A stretch of DNA of 64,000 nucleotides from Eriocheir sinensis (lineage: Eukaryota; Arthropoda; Malacostraca; Decapoda; Varunidae): the NCBI RefSeq assembly GCF_024679095.1, contig NW_026111820.1, forward strand, positions 728,367-792,366, in the 5' to 3' direction. Of the stretch, positions 1-11,554 are shown one piece after another. The translations under genes and the position numbers were made by a program. The notes below the pieces were generated by a model. That model did no database searches, was not told the DNA's origin, and saw nothing but the letters and a program-made list of their open reading frames with translations. How positions within the stretch are numbered: the first letter of the stretch is position 1; every line of letters begins with the position of its first letter.

Positions 1-190
1 GGAGCGTCCCCCATACACTTTTCCTGGCACACTAAGCAAACTTATTTCTCTATAGTTGTTACACTCATTCCTACTCCCTTTACCCTTGTGCAAAGGCACG
101 ATAATTGCCCTTCTCCACTTATCTGGAGCTTTCCTCTGTTTCCACGCAAGAACACATATCAAAAACATCCATTTTACTACTGTGTCTACA
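1..190 (-). pseudogene. Fragment of an RTE-like non-LTR reverse transcriptase
   Basis: Minus-strand translation reads through the start of a reverse transcriptase domain: KAPDKWRRAIIVPLHKGKG followed by an asparagine-rich NNYREISLLSVPGK segment. This matches the conserved entry block of RTE/BovB-type reverse transcriptases (family knowledge). The fragment runs off the left edge of the window, so the catalytic FADD-type box is not visible. The usual NYRGISLL appears here as NYREISLL. The exact 5' limit is uncertain. It is unrelated to the CR1-like LINEs elsewhere in the window. Confidence 0.6.
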
Positions 191-1336
191 TATCATAAAC
201 GTAAAAAGATTAAGGTTACTGGGGATCCATGGGGGCAGATACCGTTAGCCAGGTTAGGTTAGGTAAGACTAAGGAAAAGGGAGGTTTAATTAAGTCCATT
301 TTAAGGGTATTCTGCTTTCATAGCACGATCCTATAGACAAAATCAACGTTTTCTGTGAAGCTTTCGTTGATTTATTAATGAAAATAGAGGCACAGAGCTG
401 CAATACAGTTTCTCCCATATCAAATAGGTACTGTATTGGTTTCATTATCACTGAACAATTGCAGCTTATATAATACTATACCTGAAGATGATCTGGCAGG
501 GGTGTCATCTGGAGTAGTACCATCTGAAGTTCCGGTCTCTGAAATATAATGAAGTAAATGTGAAATGATGTACATGAATATCATATATGTTTCTATTACA
601 CATGAAAATTCATGCACATATAAGTTTATTAGAGTAATACTTCATAATGTAGTAATTAAATATATACATACCACCAAGATTTTGGTCTGGACATGCAAAT
701 TTGCAGAGTTTGTTTGAATTTCCAGACATGTAGTTTGTCGGTGAGAAGTGGTAGCTACACACATGAAAGCTTCTGTTTAACTGGTCACAGGTTTTTCCTT
801 TCAAGTGTGGGATGTCGATACTGTTGACCCATCTCTGGCATCTAAAAATACATAGATAATGTAACTAACATCAGTTCAGTCTATAATGCTGACTGTTACT
901 TTCACATGAAATTGTCCAGGTTGGTTAGGTATGGGTATTTAGTTGTAACACTCATATCAAGTTCAAGCTCAAGTTAAATATTCCCCCGAGGGTAACTCTC
1001 AGGAAGCATAATGCGTTGGGGTTGTGCGAGGATTGAAGAGTTGGGGGCAAGGCAAAGATTAGGTAAATGATGAATGGTGATCCTAGCTTAAAATTATAGA
1101 GAGGGGGTCTATTTTAACGATGTGAGATGGGATTTGATTCCACTCTTGGATGCTGTGGAAATCGTGTCAGAGTGTGTCAGTGATTGCCTGATATGTGTGG
1201 TATTCTAGGTTGTAGCTACCTTAAGTTGATTTTATATTTGTGGGGTGTAAGTAGGTTTCTTTGATTATGTTGACTGAACTGTTTGGTGATTTTGGTTGTC
1301 TGTGCATATATATTTGTCTTTTTGCCACAACTGGGT
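191..1336. other. No gene recognised
   Basis: AT-rich sequence with short open frames that resemble nothing I know. A two-unit TTAGG-like stretch near 251-264 is too short to call telomeric. No RNA gene or clear transposon end was seen. Confidence 0.5.
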
Positions 1337-1717
1337 CTAATTTAATGTCCTGTTTCAGCAAAATGTAGGATGTTTGTAATCATGTCTGATTCATCTAGCT
1401 GCTTTATTCTGTATAGCCTCTAGCTCAGTAATATTATTGTGAGTGTGTTGATCCCAGACAGTTTTGCAATATTCTAAGTGTGGCAGAACTACTGTCTATT
1501 TTCAAAAGGAGAGTTGGAAAAACTGCAAAATTTTCCATGTTTTAGTTCGGTGTAAGTTTTTTTCTTGTGGAAAACTATAGAAGCCGAAGAAAAAAAATGC
1601 AACAAGAAAAATCTATCTCGAAGCAAACACTTATCAGACAAAAAAAAAAAAATAAATAAATAAAAAAATAAATAAATAAATAAATAACGCAGAGGGGTAT
1701 TTTCAAAATATGACCAT

Positions 1718-2090
1718 AAGAACATAATAGGATAAGAAAGCTACTTGAGGTTGTTTAACCTACACATGATAGTTCCTGTACATCACCTACACATATTATA
1801 CTAATTCCACCATTCCTTCTCGTCCATAAATTTATCTAGTCTTCTTTTGAAACTCTATCAACTCTGCACTAACGATCTGACTACTAAGTCTGTTCCAGTC
1901 ATCAACCACCCTCTATGAAAACCAATTTCTTTCTATTTCCTTGTTGAATCTATATTTCCCCAGCTTAAACCCATCATTTCTCGTCCTGACCTGACTACTA
2001 CCTAACCACAAGATTTTTCCCTAGATCGAATTTATTATACCCTTTGAAAAAATGAACACCTAAGTATGATTTCCTCTTACACTCCTAATA
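1718..2090 (-). mobile_element. CR1-like LINE 3' fragment
   Basis: On the minus strand this encodes a decayed version of the C-terminal segment shared with the LINE at 62,471-64,000 (RVVDDWNRLSSQIVSAES-like, then a lysine/arginine-rich tail). It ends at the + strand side in CATAAGAACATAA, the reverse complement of the family's tandem 3' terminus. It is 5'-truncated, as expected from incomplete target-primed reverse transcription. The same fragment occurs at 4843-5215 inside the second duplication copy. Confidence 0.7.
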
Positions 2091-2094
2091 CATT

Positions 2095-2390
2095 ATATGA
2101 CGAGTCTAGCAACATTATACGATGAATCAACATTATAGCATAAATATAGCACTATTATACCCTGAATATAGCAACATTATACGATGAATATAGCAACATT
2201 ATATGATAAATATAGCAACATTATGCGATGAATATAGCAACATTATATGATGAATATAGCACCATTATACCCTGAATATAGCAACATTATACGATGAATA
2301 TAGCAACATTATACGATGAATATAGCAACATTATACCCTGAATATAGCAACATCATACCATGAATGTACCAACATTATAGATTTTTGGTT
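2095..2390. repeat. 22-bp minisatellite (TATAGCAACATTATACGATGAA)-like
   Basis: About a dozen degenerate copies of a 22-bp AT-rich unit built around ATAGCAACATTATAC. Variants replace AACATT with ACCATT and CGATGAA with CCCTGAA. No open frame crosses it usefully. It is present again at 5222-5570. Confidence 0.85.
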
Positions 2391-3061
2391 AGTTTAGTAA
2401 AGTTCTTCACTTTATCTTTGCCGCAGGTTTTCACACAGGTTCCCATACTTGTTGGGGGAGATTAACTCATTAACTATTGATTTGCGGCGGTAGTTTCATA
2501 CAAGGCTTTCTTCACACATTATATGCACAAAATACTCGCTCTAGTAAAGTACAAAATGCCAATATGAGAAAATATCTGGACGTAAGGTGAGGTTAACCTG
2601 GACCACGTGCCAAAGCTATTACTGTGACACTAGAAGGGTACAAATATATTATTTACTCTAGTTTGACCAACCTAATTTCATCTAACTAAGCCTATCTAGA
2701 TATGTAAATGCACTCAAGTATGGTGTTAGGCCACATAGTGATACTCTGTCCTATCACTAATATGAGGTCGGTCATGATATGCCAAGGCACCTCAACATCA
2801 GTAGTACACAGATTGACCAAATCTATACCATGAAATATGTCAGAATCAAAGATCTGGAGCATGGCATTTAAAAATATGATACCATTTGTTTCTGATAAAT
2901 GTTTGCTTCTCGTAACTACGTTTCTAACGGTTTATACGATAATACACAATGCTGACCTTTTTTCATCCTTCGGGAATACGTGAAAAATAAGATTGGCATC
3001 CTCTTCCTTTCGTCTGCCACAGAGGGAACACGGATGGGACATCCCCGACATTGTTGTTGTT

Positions 3062-3445
3062 GTTTCGGGCGGCGGCGATCTAGTCGCTCACCTGAGCCCT
3101 GCTGATGTCGTCCTGTGAGGGCTTCACAGGCGCGTCAGCTGCCCCGTCTTCCTGAGGAAGGCGCAGGTGAAGCGGATGACAGCCTCCTGCCGTGAGGGGT
3201 GGACTCCTGGCGCCGCCAGCAGCGTGGGCAGGTCAAAGGTGGGCACGTCCAGGGAGAGGAGTTGGTGTTGGAGCAGCACTCGCTGGGAGTGGTGGTGTGG
3301 GCAGTGCAGCAGGAAGTGCTCAATGGTGTCCTCGACGGTCCTGCACCAGGGGCAGGGAGGGTCGGGGCCAGGCACAGGCGGTGGAGGTAAGCGCTGAGGC
3401 GTGTGGCTCAGGTGGAGGCGTGTCAGGTACTCCACGTGTCAAAGG
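3062..3445 (-). pseudogene. C-terminal fragment of a non-LTR retrotransposon ORF2 (CCHC-type motif)
   Basis: A 103-residue minus-strand frame (3124-3435) contains CPWCRTVEDTIEHFLLHCP, a C-X2-C-X8-H-X4-C zinc-binding pattern typical of the extreme C terminus of jockey/I/R1-type reverse transcriptases. Downstream on the minus strand the sequence ends in (CAA)n, seen as GTTGTTGTTGTT at 3053-3064, likely the 3' tail. Only the last ~100 codons survive. A second copy lies at 6262-6655, with two extra GTT units in the tail. Confidence 0.65.
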
Positions 3446-3583
3446 TAAACAAATATACTTGGGGTCTTGGTCTTGGTCCTGGGTGTCGATACTACATCAG
3501 TGCCATCTAGCGAGCCGACGCCAGGATGCTCACAGAGTTTCGTTCAGCATTCCCGTCTTTCTTCTATAGTCTTTGCTATAGAA

Positions 3584-3895
3584 GATGGGAAAGCTTCTGT
3601 CGAAAAGCGATAAAGAAAATGTGAGGCAGATATAGACCAGCAGCGCCATCTGTTGGGCCGACGCCAAACTATATCGAGTACGTCGATTGCAGGTGTACGG
3701 TCCCCTCTTCATCTTCTTGGGACCTTATCGCTCTGTAGTTTGTATCATATGCGTAGATCTTATTTTTGACATTATGTATCAACAATATTTATTTTTTCGT
3801 CATTCATTATGTGTTATATGATTATTATAAGCAATCTTTCATCAGTGGTGGGTGGTAACTGCGAGGACCATAGTTCATGGTGTATTTTTACACAC
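3584..3895. other. Single-copy spacer between duplication copies
   Basis: It contains a short echo of the preceding sequence (GCCATCTGTTGGGCCGACGCC against GCCATCTAGCGAGCCGACGCC), suggesting an old local duplication. No gene recognised. Confidence 0.4.
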
Positions 3896-4048
<153 letters not shown>

Positions 4049-4842
4049 GGCTATTTACTTAACTAAGTTAATTAGTGTACTTTGGACAAAGAAACAATGC
4101 TATAAAGGTGAAGTTCAGTTGTATTTGTCTAAAACATTATATACAAGAAATATATGCAGCCAAATAGATACATGGCATGCATTTTGCATTCTAGAAAATG
4201 CATGAACACAGACACACAAGCAAATGAAAATATGAGAAAGAAATATTGGTCTCATAATTATACACGAGGTAAAGAAGGATAATCGGACAGTAATACAAAG
4301 CAATAATCTCATGGAATATAGGAAAGAGAATACTAAAGAAAATTACACAACAAATAGACAAGTAAACTCGCTTAGAAAAATTACATAATACCAGGCCATA
4401 CAAATTGGTTAATACCTGTCTTACACAAGGACATAACTTGAAGAAGAGTAAGGCAAACATGTGTAAAAAGCAGTCTAATCTAATGTCCTGTTTCAGTAAG
4501 ATGCAGGATGTTTGTAATCATGCCTGATTCATCTAGCTGCTTTAATCTGTATAGCCTCTAGCTCATTAATATTATTGTGAGTGTGTTGATCCCAGACATT
4601 TTTGCAATATTCTAAGTGTGGCAGAACTACTGTCTATTTTCAAAAGGAGAGTTGGAAAAACTGCAAAATTTTCCATGTTTTAGTTCGGTGTAAGTTTTTT
4701 TCTTGTGGAAAACTATAGAAACCTCAAGAATGAAATTGCAACAAGAAAAATCTATCTCGAAGCAAACACTTATCAGACCAAAAAAAAAAAAAAAAAAAAA
4801 AAAAACCTAACGCAGAGGGGTATTTTCAAAATATGACCATAA

Positions 4843-5215
4843 GAACATAATAGAATAAGAAAGCTACTTGAGGCTGTTTAACTTACACATGATAGTTCCT
4901 GTACATCACCTACACATAATATATTAATTCCACCATTCCTTCTCGTCCATAAATTTATCTAGTCTTCTTTTGAAACTCTCTATCGACTCTGCACTAACGA
5001 TCTGACAACTAAGTCTGTTCCAGTCATCAACCACCCTCTATGAAAACCATTTTCTTTCTATTTCCTTGTTGAATCTATATTTCCCCAGCTTAAACCCATC
5101 ATTTATAGTCCTGACCTGACTACCACCTAACCACAAGATTTTTCTCTAGATCGAATTTATTATACTCTTTGAAAAACTGAACACCTAAATAAAATTTCCT
5201 CTTACACTCCTTATA
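4843..5215 (-). mobile_element. CR1-like LINE 3' fragment (duplicated)
   Basis: Counterpart of 1718-2090 within the second composite copy, in the same orientation and with the same 5' truncation point. It was therefore carried by the duplication and not inserted independently. Confidence 0.7.
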
Positions 5216-5221
5216 CATTAT

Positions 5222-5570
5222 ATGATGAATCTAGCAACATTATACGATGAAGCAACATTATAGCATGAATATAGCACCATTATACCCTGAATATAGTAAC
5301 ATCATACCATGAATATAGCAACATTATACCATGAATATAGCACCATTATACGATGAATATAGTACCATGATACGATGAATATAGCAACACTACGATGCAT
5401 ATAGCAACATTATACCCTGAATATAGCAACATTATACGATGAATAGAGCAACATTATATGATGAATATAGCAACATTATATGATGAATATAGCAACATTA
5501 TACCCTGAATATAGCAACATTATACCATGAATATAGCAACATCATACCATGAATATACCAACAGTATATA
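5222..5570. repeat. 22-bp minisatellite, second array
   Basis: Same unit as 2095-2390 with more copies (about 15) and different variants, showing independent expansion after the duplication. Confidence 0.85.
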
Positions 5571-6261
5571 TTTTTGGCTAGTTTAGTAAAGTTCTTCACT
5601 TCATCTTTGCCACAGGTCTTCACACAGGTTCCCATACTTGTTGGGGGAGATGGGGAAGGTGGCTACCTCATTAACTATTGATTTGCGGCGGTAGTTTCAT
5701 ACAAGGCTTTCTTCACACATTACATGCACAAAATACTCGCTCTAGTAAAGTACAAAATGCCAATATGAGAAAATATCTGGACCTAAGGTGAGATTAGCCT
5801 GGACCACGTGCCAACACTATTACTGTGACACTTGAAAGGTACAAATACATTATTTACTCTAGTTTGCCCAACCTAATTTCATATAACTAAGCCTATCTAG
5901 ATATGTAAATGCACTAAATTATGGTGTTGGGCCACATAGTGATATTCTGTCCTATCACTACTATGAGGTCGGTCATGATATGCCAAGGCACCTCAACATC
6001 AGTAGTACACAGATTGACCAAATCTATACCATGAAATATGTCAGAATCAAAGATCTGGAGCATGGCATTTAATAAGATGATACCATTTGTTTCTGATAAA
6101 TCTTTGCCTCTCGAAACTACGTTTCTAACGGTTTATACGATAATACCCGATGCTTACCTTTTTTCATCCTTCGGGAATACGTAAAAAACAAGATTGGCAT
6201 CCTTTCCCTTCCGTCTTCCACAGAGGGATCACGGATGGGACATCCCCGACATTATTGTTGT

Positions 6262-6655
6262 TGTTGTTGTTTCGGGCGGCGGCGATCTAGTCGCTCACCT
6301 GAGCCCTGGTTTCGTCCTGTGAGGGTTTCACAGGCGCGTCAGCTGCCCCGTCTTCCTGGGGAAGGCGCAGGTGAGGCGGATGACAGCTTATTGTCGTGAG
6401 GGGTGGACTCCTGCCGCCGCCAGCAGCGTGGGCAGGTTAAAGGTGGGCACGCCCAGGGCGCCGAGGTGGTGTCTGAGCAGCACTCGCTAGGAGTGGAAGC
6501 GTGGGCAGTGCAGCAGGAGGTGCTCAATGGTCTCCTCGACGGTCCTGCACCACCAGGGGCAGTGAGGGTCGGAGGTCAGGCGCAGGCGGTGGAGGTAGGC
6601 GCTGAGGCGTGTTTGACCCAGGCGAAGGCGTGTTCTGTCAGGTACTCCACGTGTC
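6262..6655 (-). pseudogene. C-terminal fragment of a non-LTR ORF2, second copy
   Basis: Counterpart of 3062-3445. It retains the same coding remnant with frameshifting indels, so the zinc-motif frame is less continuous. The tail (GTT)5 on the + strand lies at 6256-6270. Confidence 0.6.
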
Positions 6656-6839
6656 AAAGGTAAACAAACAGACTTGGGTCTTGGTCTTGGTCCTGGGTGT
6701 CGATATTACACCTATGCCAACTAGCGAGCCGACGCCAGGATGCTCACAGAGTTTCGTTCAGCTTTCCTGTCTTTCTTCTATAGTCTTTGTTCTATAGTCT
6801 TTGATGTCGACAAAACCATCTGGACATTGTGGGTAAGAC

Positions 6840-7480
6840 AAAGGCGCATCGGTGACGTCACGCCGAGCCCAGAGTGCCGCGCAACGTGCCGAAGTGAGGG
6901 CGTGTACGTGTGCCGTGCGTGTTGGGGTCCCCGGCGGGTGTGTCGCGCGTGTCGTGTGTCGTGTGGCTGGCGGCGGCGGGCTGAGGCTGCCCTACGCGAG
7001 AATCAAGGTGAGGAACGGTGTGGTGTGTTTCTTGCAGGAAGGGACGCAGCATATAAACCATAAATGTGGCAGGGGAGGCCGGTGCGTTGGATGGAGTGAG
7101 CGCCCTGCCGCCTGAAGCCTTGTCCTGCCAGTTTGCTCCTTCCCGTGAGACTATTCTTGATTATTACAGTGATTATGAGGTTTGTCCATGTTGAGAAGCG
7201 CCTGGGGAGTGAATTGAAGGTATAGAAAGATTTATAATTAGTATTATTTGAAAGAGGTTATTCCGTGCTGTGATTGGCTGCCGGCCGTGACGTCATCGGT
7301 GCCTGGTCGGTAATGATGACGCCGCGGCGGTGATCGGAGTGTGAGTCGCGCTCTGCCCCGCCCCGGCGAGAGGGACGGGGCGGCGTGCGTGTGTCTAGCA
7401 TAAACGGGGCCTCAATCTGACACAGTGCTGAGGAATTAGTGTGAAGGAACCGGGGAGCGTGAGTGTGAGGGAGTGATGAG
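6840..7480. promoter_or_regulatory. CpG-rich promoter-like island with CRE, CCAAT and GC boxes
   Basis: CpG density here is much higher than anywhere else outside the Polinton repeats. Two full palindromic CRE sites (TGACGTCA) lie at 6853-6860 and 7288-7295. An inverted CCAAT box (ATTGG) lies at 7273-7277 and GC boxes (CCCCGCCCC, GGGGCGG) at 7356-7383. A good splice donor (AAG|GTGAGG) occurs at 7007/7008 on the + strand. Together these suggest the promoter and first, possibly non-coding, exon of a gene on the + strand, but no following exon was identified. The motifs are seen; promoter function is inferred. Confidence 0.45.
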
Positions 7481-7912
7481 GAGTGAATCGTCGTACCTCA
7501 GGCAGCTGGGAGGGAAGGAGGGAGGGGGAAGAGAGGAGAGGAGGGTCTTAGGGTCAGCAAAACAAGCCGCAGCAAGTCTCGATAGTGTGTTAATTTTACG
7601 TAATGCATATTTTATTATTCTAAGGTTGTGTATGTAGCTTATATTTGTTCTTCATACTTAGCTTGTCCATAAGGCTTCCGGTAATGATGTAACGAGCGAA
7701 GTATCGTGAGCTCGTCAAGGCTCCATTTTGGTGTTTCGAGTCGAGTGTCGTTCCGTGCGGGTCCAAATGAATCTGCCCGGCGAGTAGTCTCTCATCACGA
7801 CACATTAAGCCTAACCAAAGCTATGAAACTCTTACATTCTTCACCTAACGCAATATCTGAAATACAGCTTTTATTTGTTTCATTATTTTAGTCCAACATG
7901 TATTACAGTAGA
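7481..7912. other. No gene recognised
   Basis: Transition from the CpG-rich island to ordinary AT-rich sequence. Short open frames only. It could be a 5' intron if the island is a real promoter. Confidence 0.4.

Positions 7913-8710
<798 letters not shown>

Positions 8711-8772
<62 letters not shown>
8711..8772. repeat. (CT)n microsatellite
   Basis: About 62 bp of CT dinucleotides embedded in C-rich sequence. Confidence 0.97.
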
Positions 8773-8775
<3 letters not shown>

Positions 8776-8978
8776 CTTCATTCACACCCGACCTTCATTG
8801 AGAGAAGGTCGTGACCTCACCCCGCTGCACCCCACAACATCGCTTGCCCTGTGTTTTCGTCGTGCTCTTGGGCGTTTGTGTTCTCGCTTGTGGACCTTGT
8901 GTGTTGCCTGTGATTTCCCGACACGTGTTTGGTGTGTGTTCGCTTGTGGTTTCTGCCTGTGGTTGCCTCTGTGATTTG

Positions 8979-9540
8979 TGTTTCCGGTGTTTTTGCGTGT
9001 GATCTGGCTGTCTCCGGGTGTTCTGCGTGGGTTTCAGAGTGATTCAAGTGTGTTGTGTTTCCGGTGTTTTTGCGTGTGATCTGGCTGTTTCCGGGTGTTC
9101 TGCGTGGGTTTCAGAGTGATTCAAGTGTGTTGTGTTTCCGGTGTTTTTGCGTGTGATCTGGCTGTTTCCGGGTGTTCTGCGTGGGTTTCAGAGTGATTCA
9201 AGTGTGTTGTGTTTCCGGTGTTTTTGCGTGTGATTTGGCTGCTTCTAAGTGTACTGCGTGGGTTTCAGAGCGTTTTGAGTGTGCTGTTTTGTTTGGTGTT
9301 TCTGCGTGTTTTTTGGCTGTTTACGTGTGTTCTTCGTTTCGAGTGTGTTGTGTTTCCAGTGCTTTTACGTGTGATTTGGATGTTTATAGTGCTCTGTGAG
9401 GGTTTCAGAGTGTTTTGAGGTGCTGTTGTACTTCGGTGTTTTTATGAGTGACTTGAGGGTGTTTAGTCGTGCTTGTGCTTGGGTTTCTGAGTGTTTCGTG
9501 TGTCTCGAGTGTGACTTTGTGTTCCCGAGTGTCTCACGCG
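8979..9540. repeat. 77-bp minisatellite, then diverged copies
   Basis: The anchor TTTCCGGTGTTTTTGCGTGT recurs at 8981, 9058, 9135 and 9212, giving an exact 77-bp period. The first three units are near identical. Beyond 9230 further units diverge (GCGTGATTTGGC, TTTCAGAGTGTTTTGAG) out to about 9540. Open frames through it are repetitive and hydrophobic and have no recognisable domain. Confidence 0.9.
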
Positions 9541-9559
9541 TGATTTGGGTGTGTCGACA

Positions 9560-10430
9560 ACCCACCCTTTGAATTCCCTGAGGATTCAATCTGCTCCTCC
9601 TCATTACACCCTCTTTAAATCCCCTAGAGGCTGAACACTTCCTACACCCCTTTCCCACACCTCACCTAAGCCCCCCCCACCCTCGCTCACCTCACATCCC
9701 TTTTGCTCCTCCTCATCCCCTAGAGGATTAGCCCTTCCTACTCCTCCCTCACCTCCACATATTTCTAAGCCCTCCCCCCCTCACTCACCTTACCTCACAT
9801 CCTATTTACCCATCCCTTCACCCACCTTACCTCGCCTCTTTCTTAACCTTTCTTGTTCTCACACACCTCACTCCCCTCACATCCCTTCCTACTCCTCCTC
9901 TCTCCCACTTACCTCCTTTCCGAAACTCCCTCTCACTCATCTCACCTATTTCCTAACCCTCCTTGATCTCACACACCTCACTCACCGCCTCCCTTTCCCC
10001 CTCTTTACTCACCTCACATCCCTTCCTACCCCTCCTCTCTCCCACCTCACCTATTTCCTAACCCTCCTTGATCTCACACACCTCACTCACCGCCTCTCTT
10101 TCCCCCTCTTTACTCACCTCACATCTCTTCCTACTCCTCCTCTCTCCCACCTCACCTATTTCCTAACCCTCCTTGATCTCACACACCTCACTCACCGCCT
10201 CCCTTTCCCCCTCTTTACTCACCTCACATCCCTTCCTACTCCTCCTCTCTCCCACCTAACCTATTTCATCAACCTCCATGAACACAAACACCTCTCTTTC
10301 CCCCTCTTTACTCACCTCACATCCCTTCCTACTCCTCCTCTCTCTCACTTTTCCTCCATTACTAAACTACCTCTCACACACCTCACCCCCTTTCCTAATC
10401 CCTTCACTCTGTGTTTTTATCTCTTTCATT
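9560..10430. repeat. Pyrimidine-rich block with a 105-bp tandem repeat
   Basis: The anchor TTTACTCACCTCACATC recurs with the A of TTTACTC at 10007, 10112 and 10217 (105-bp period), then at 10310 (93 bp). Units are C/T-rich and nearly G-free on this strand. The block ends at the start of the LINE ORF1 ATG at 10440. Confidence 0.85.
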
Positions 10431-10439
10431 TCAGCTAAG

Positions 10440-11493
10440 ATGGCGCCTAAGAAGTGCAGTACTTGTAACGGTAGCTTCTCAGCTCACTTTTTACAGGGCG
10501 TTCTGCTGTCTGTCGACTGTGTCTGTCCAGGCAGCATCTGAGACAAGACTGCAGGAGCAGGAAGAGAAGATGGAAGAAGGCCAGAATAAAATAATAGAGC
10601 TTTCTCACCAGGCAGCATCTCGAGACCAGACTGCAGGAGCAAGAAGAGAAGATGGAAGCAGGTCAGAATAAAATAATAGAGCTTTCTCGCACTGTTGCCT
10701 CCTTGCAGGAATTCATCCAGGCTAACGTTGCTGTGGTGCCAAACCCTTCTCCAACCGCCCCATTGCCCTCAGCGGTACCGTCGACACCAGCGGACAACAC
10801 CACGCAACGGGAGGATGCTAGTGGCACCGCCCATGATGGCTTCACCGTCGTGAATGGAGGAGCCAAACCAGCTAGACAAGCGATTTATCCTGTTCATTGC
10901 TTCAACAGGTTTGCCATTCTGGAGGAGGAGGACGAGCAGGAGAGCACCTTCCTGGTGGGTGACTCCATGATTCGCCAGCAGGTCGTTGAGTTCTGCGGCA
11001 GAGTTCCTCGTCGAAGACGGAACTATTGCTATCCTGGTGCTGGGATCGACGACATAACTGCTGCTCTTGAGGATATCTCCCCCCAGGCTACTAATGATTC
11101 ACTGTTTGTTATTCACACAGGTACGAACGACGTCACCACGACCCGGTCTGAGGAACTCCTGGAGAAGTACCGTAGGCTCATCCAGCAGTATAAGACTAAA
11201 TCCCTAACATTTTGATTTCAGGAGTTCTACCACGGACTTGGGCGGAGAGCGACTTTTTCAGTAAGGCCTTCAGCCTAAACAACCGCTTACAGACTCTTTG
11301 TAGGGAGCTTGACGTGGAGTTCCTAAACGCATGGGACAATTTCTATGGACAAAATGAGCTCATCCACAGGGACGGATTGCACCTTTCTCCCATCGGGGCA
11401 GCCAGACTCGGAAGGCTCCTCAACGAAGCAGTGCGTGTCATCCGAACAAAAACGAGTCACGGCCACGTCCCTCCACCCCACCTGTGTAAATAG
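10440..11493 (+). pseudogene. LINE ORF1 with SGNH esterase domain (broken)
   Basis: It starts ATG GCG CCT at 10440 and encodes a CSTC...C-type N terminus comparable to the one at 42,881. An ~85-bp direct duplication at about 10,525-10,690 (CAGGCAGCATCT... twice) throws it out of frame. The main frame resumes at 10,652 and contains FLVGDSMIRQQ (GDS nucleophile block), HTGTNDV (third block) and, after another frameshift near 11,205, DGLHLSPIG with the catalytic Asp/His. Such ORF1 esterases are thought to help RNP-membrane or lipid interaction in CR1 elements; the exact role is unsettled. The intact equivalent in this window is at 55,031-55,921 from a related family. Confidence 0.8.
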
Positions 11494-11554
11494 ACGCCGT
11501 GCATCGCGACAAACCCGTAACCGTGATCCCGCAAGTACCACCACCTCTATTACT

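Larger units (their letters stand above)
1337..3583. repeat. Composite repeat, copy 1 of a tandem segmental duplication
   Basis: This block is repeated at 4475-6803 in the same order and orientation, about 3.14 kb downstream. Both copies contain the same leader (AATGTCCTGTTTCAG), an A-rich stretch, a minus-strand LINE 3' end, a 22-bp minisatellite, a shared unique stretch around 2400-3050 and a minus-strand LINE C-terminal fragment. Copies differ by scattered substitutions and by minisatellite copy number, so the duplication is not recent. About 0.9 kb of single-copy DNA with a (TA)n tract separates them. Confidence 0.85.
4475..6803. repeat. Composite repeat, copy 2 of the segmental duplication
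   Basis: Diverged second copy of 1337-3583. It gains a longer A-run (4779-4804), extra 22-bp units and a short insertion near 5650 (GGGGAAGGTGGCTACC). It directly abuts the CpG-rich island, so the duplication boundary falls just upstream of a possible promoter. Confidence 0.85.

Noticed and set aside
251..264. GTTAGGTTAGG and similar AACCTAACCT strings as telomeric repeats
   Set aside because: Only two units each, scattered; too short to support telomere-derived sequence.
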